The position numbers and the translations under genes are program-made. From Candidatus Nanopelagicales bacterium (lineage in GTDB: Bacteria > Actinomycetota > Actinomycetes > S36-B12 > UBA10799), in NCBI GenBank assembly GCA_025455985.1, contig JALOLM010000151.1, forward strand, positions 1 to 5,868: a stretch of DNA of 5,868 nucleotides, given 5' to 3'. The notes under the pieces were generated by a model. The model was not told the origin of the DNA, made no database searches, and was given only the letters and a program-made list of their open reading frames with translations. Numbering within the stretch: the stretch's first letter is position 1; every line of letters begins with the position of its first letter. Shown here in pieces: positions 5,553-5,868 of this stretch.

Positions 5553-5578
5553 TACTGTGGAAACAGGCAAGCGAAAGG
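5553..5578 (+). promoter_or_regulatory. Candidate -10 and RBS of the DUF2510 gene
   Basis: TACTGT (5553-5558) fits TAnnnT, with no clear -35. AAAGG at 5574-5578 is eight nt before ATG 5587 and is a moderate SD. The 117-nt gap from the MFS stop has no GC-rich hairpin followed by a T-run, so the upstream transcript may continue. The promoter is tentative; the RBS supports the start. Confidence 0.35.
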
Positions 5579-5586
5579 TGCGCGAA

Positions 5587-5868
5587 ATGGCCAACGGAAA
5601 CCCGTCACCTGGTTGGTACCAGGACCCGCGGGACGCCACGCAGGTGCGCTGGTGGGACGGCGGCGGATGGTCTGAGAACACGCAGCCGATGCCAGGGGTT
5701 CAGGCGCCTGCACCCACCCCGGAACCGGCCGATCCCTGGGCAGCAGCCGGTCAGGCTCCGGTGCAGCCCGAGCAGCAGCAGTGGGGTCAGGCTCCGGTGC
5801 AGCCTGAGCAGCAGCAGTGGGGTCAGGCTCCGGTGCAGCCTGAGCAGCAGCAGTGGGGTCAGGCTCCG
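5587..5868 (+). CDS. DUF2510 domain protein with Q/P-rich tandem repeats (3' end outside window)
   Basis: The 94 visible codons start at ATG 5587 behind AAAGG. Residues 8-28 hold the DUF2510 pattern: PGWYQDPRD, then VRWWDGGGW, with the conserved tryptophans and the WWDG core. DUF2510 is a short actinobacterial domain of unknown role, usually N-terminal in envelope or membrane-linked proteins. After it the chain becomes Pro/Ala/Gln-rich and from residue 55 repeats the 12-mer GQAPVQPEQQQW three times, then starts a fourth copy at the window edge. There is no signal peptide or membrane span in the visible part; a C-terminal span or other domain may follow outside. The linker is probably disordered. 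No function can be assigned. Confidence 0.85.
   Translation, partial: MANGNPSPGWYQDPRDATQVRWWDGGGWSENTQPMPGVQAPAPTPEPADPWAAAGQAPVQPEQQQWGQAPVQPEQQQWGQAPVQPEQQQWGQAP
5749..5868 (+). repeat. 36-bp in-frame tandem repeat (3.3 copies visible)
   Basis: Units at 5749-5784, 5785-5820 and 5821-5856, plus a 12-nt start of a fourth (5857-5868). Units two and three are identical; unit one differs by a single synonymous change (C at 5769, T at 5805 and 5841). Near-identity at the DNA level implies recent duplication by slippage or unequal crossing-over, and copy number may vary among strains. The array continues past the right edge. Confidence 0.95.

Noticed and set aside
5555..5566. CTGT-GGAA-ACAG mini hairpin before the DUF2510 gene
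   Set aside because: A 4-bp stem is expected by chance and nothing else supports it.

Overview
The window comes from a high-GC actinobacterium, most likely from or near the Mycobacteriales. The evidence is strong G/C at third codon positions, frequent GTG starts, 4-nt ATGA/GTGA gene overlaps, a mycobacterial NirA-type siroheme reductase, a DUF2510 protein, and apparent leaderless starts behind TAnnnT -10 boxes. Nothing in the window fixes the genus.

Layout. (1) Positions 1-722, minus strand: the N-terminal 240 codons of a ferredoxin-dependent sulfite/nitrite reductase (NirA family), cut by the left edge. (2) Positions 723-945: a 223-nt leader and intergenic region. It holds a promoter-like element, a 16-residue leader ORF with the peptide MPNTTHFMCMCSCCRA (four Cys codons within six), and two hairpins, the second of which covers the Shine-Dalgarno of nirA. 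(3) Positions 946-3840, minus strand: a tightly coupled operon transcribed in the order HTH-Mop regulator, modA, modB, modC, with every junction a 4-nt overlap. (4) Positions 3841-3969: a divergent control region with a perfect 7-bp inverted repeat and candidate promoters in both directions. (5) Positions 3970-5469, plus strand: a complete sugar-porter MFS transporter with GLUT/XylE-like binding residues. (6) Positions 5470-5586: a short intergenic gap with a candidate promoter and RBS but no convincing terminator. (7) Positions 5587-5868, plus strand: the start of a DUF2510 protein that enters a 36-bp (12-residue) tandem repeat and is cut by the right edge.

How the genes fit together. ModA is a lipoprotein that captures molybdate, ModB is the membrane channel and ModC the ATPase. 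The first gene of the operon pairs a MerR/excisionase-like DNA-binding domain with a molybdate-binding Mop domain, so it is probably a local molybdate sensor. The reductase downstream of modC appears to have its own control: a leaderless poly-cysteine upstream ORF followed by structures around the reductase RBS, which is the layout of a cysteine-responsive attenuator. This favours assimilatory sulfite reduction (cysteine synthesis) over nitrite reduction, although the molybdate genes next door keep nitrate assimilation open. The sugar transporter and the DUF2510 protein look functionally separate.

The most interesting item is the poly-Cys leader with its overlapping alternative pairings and SD-covering hairpin (positions 724-893).
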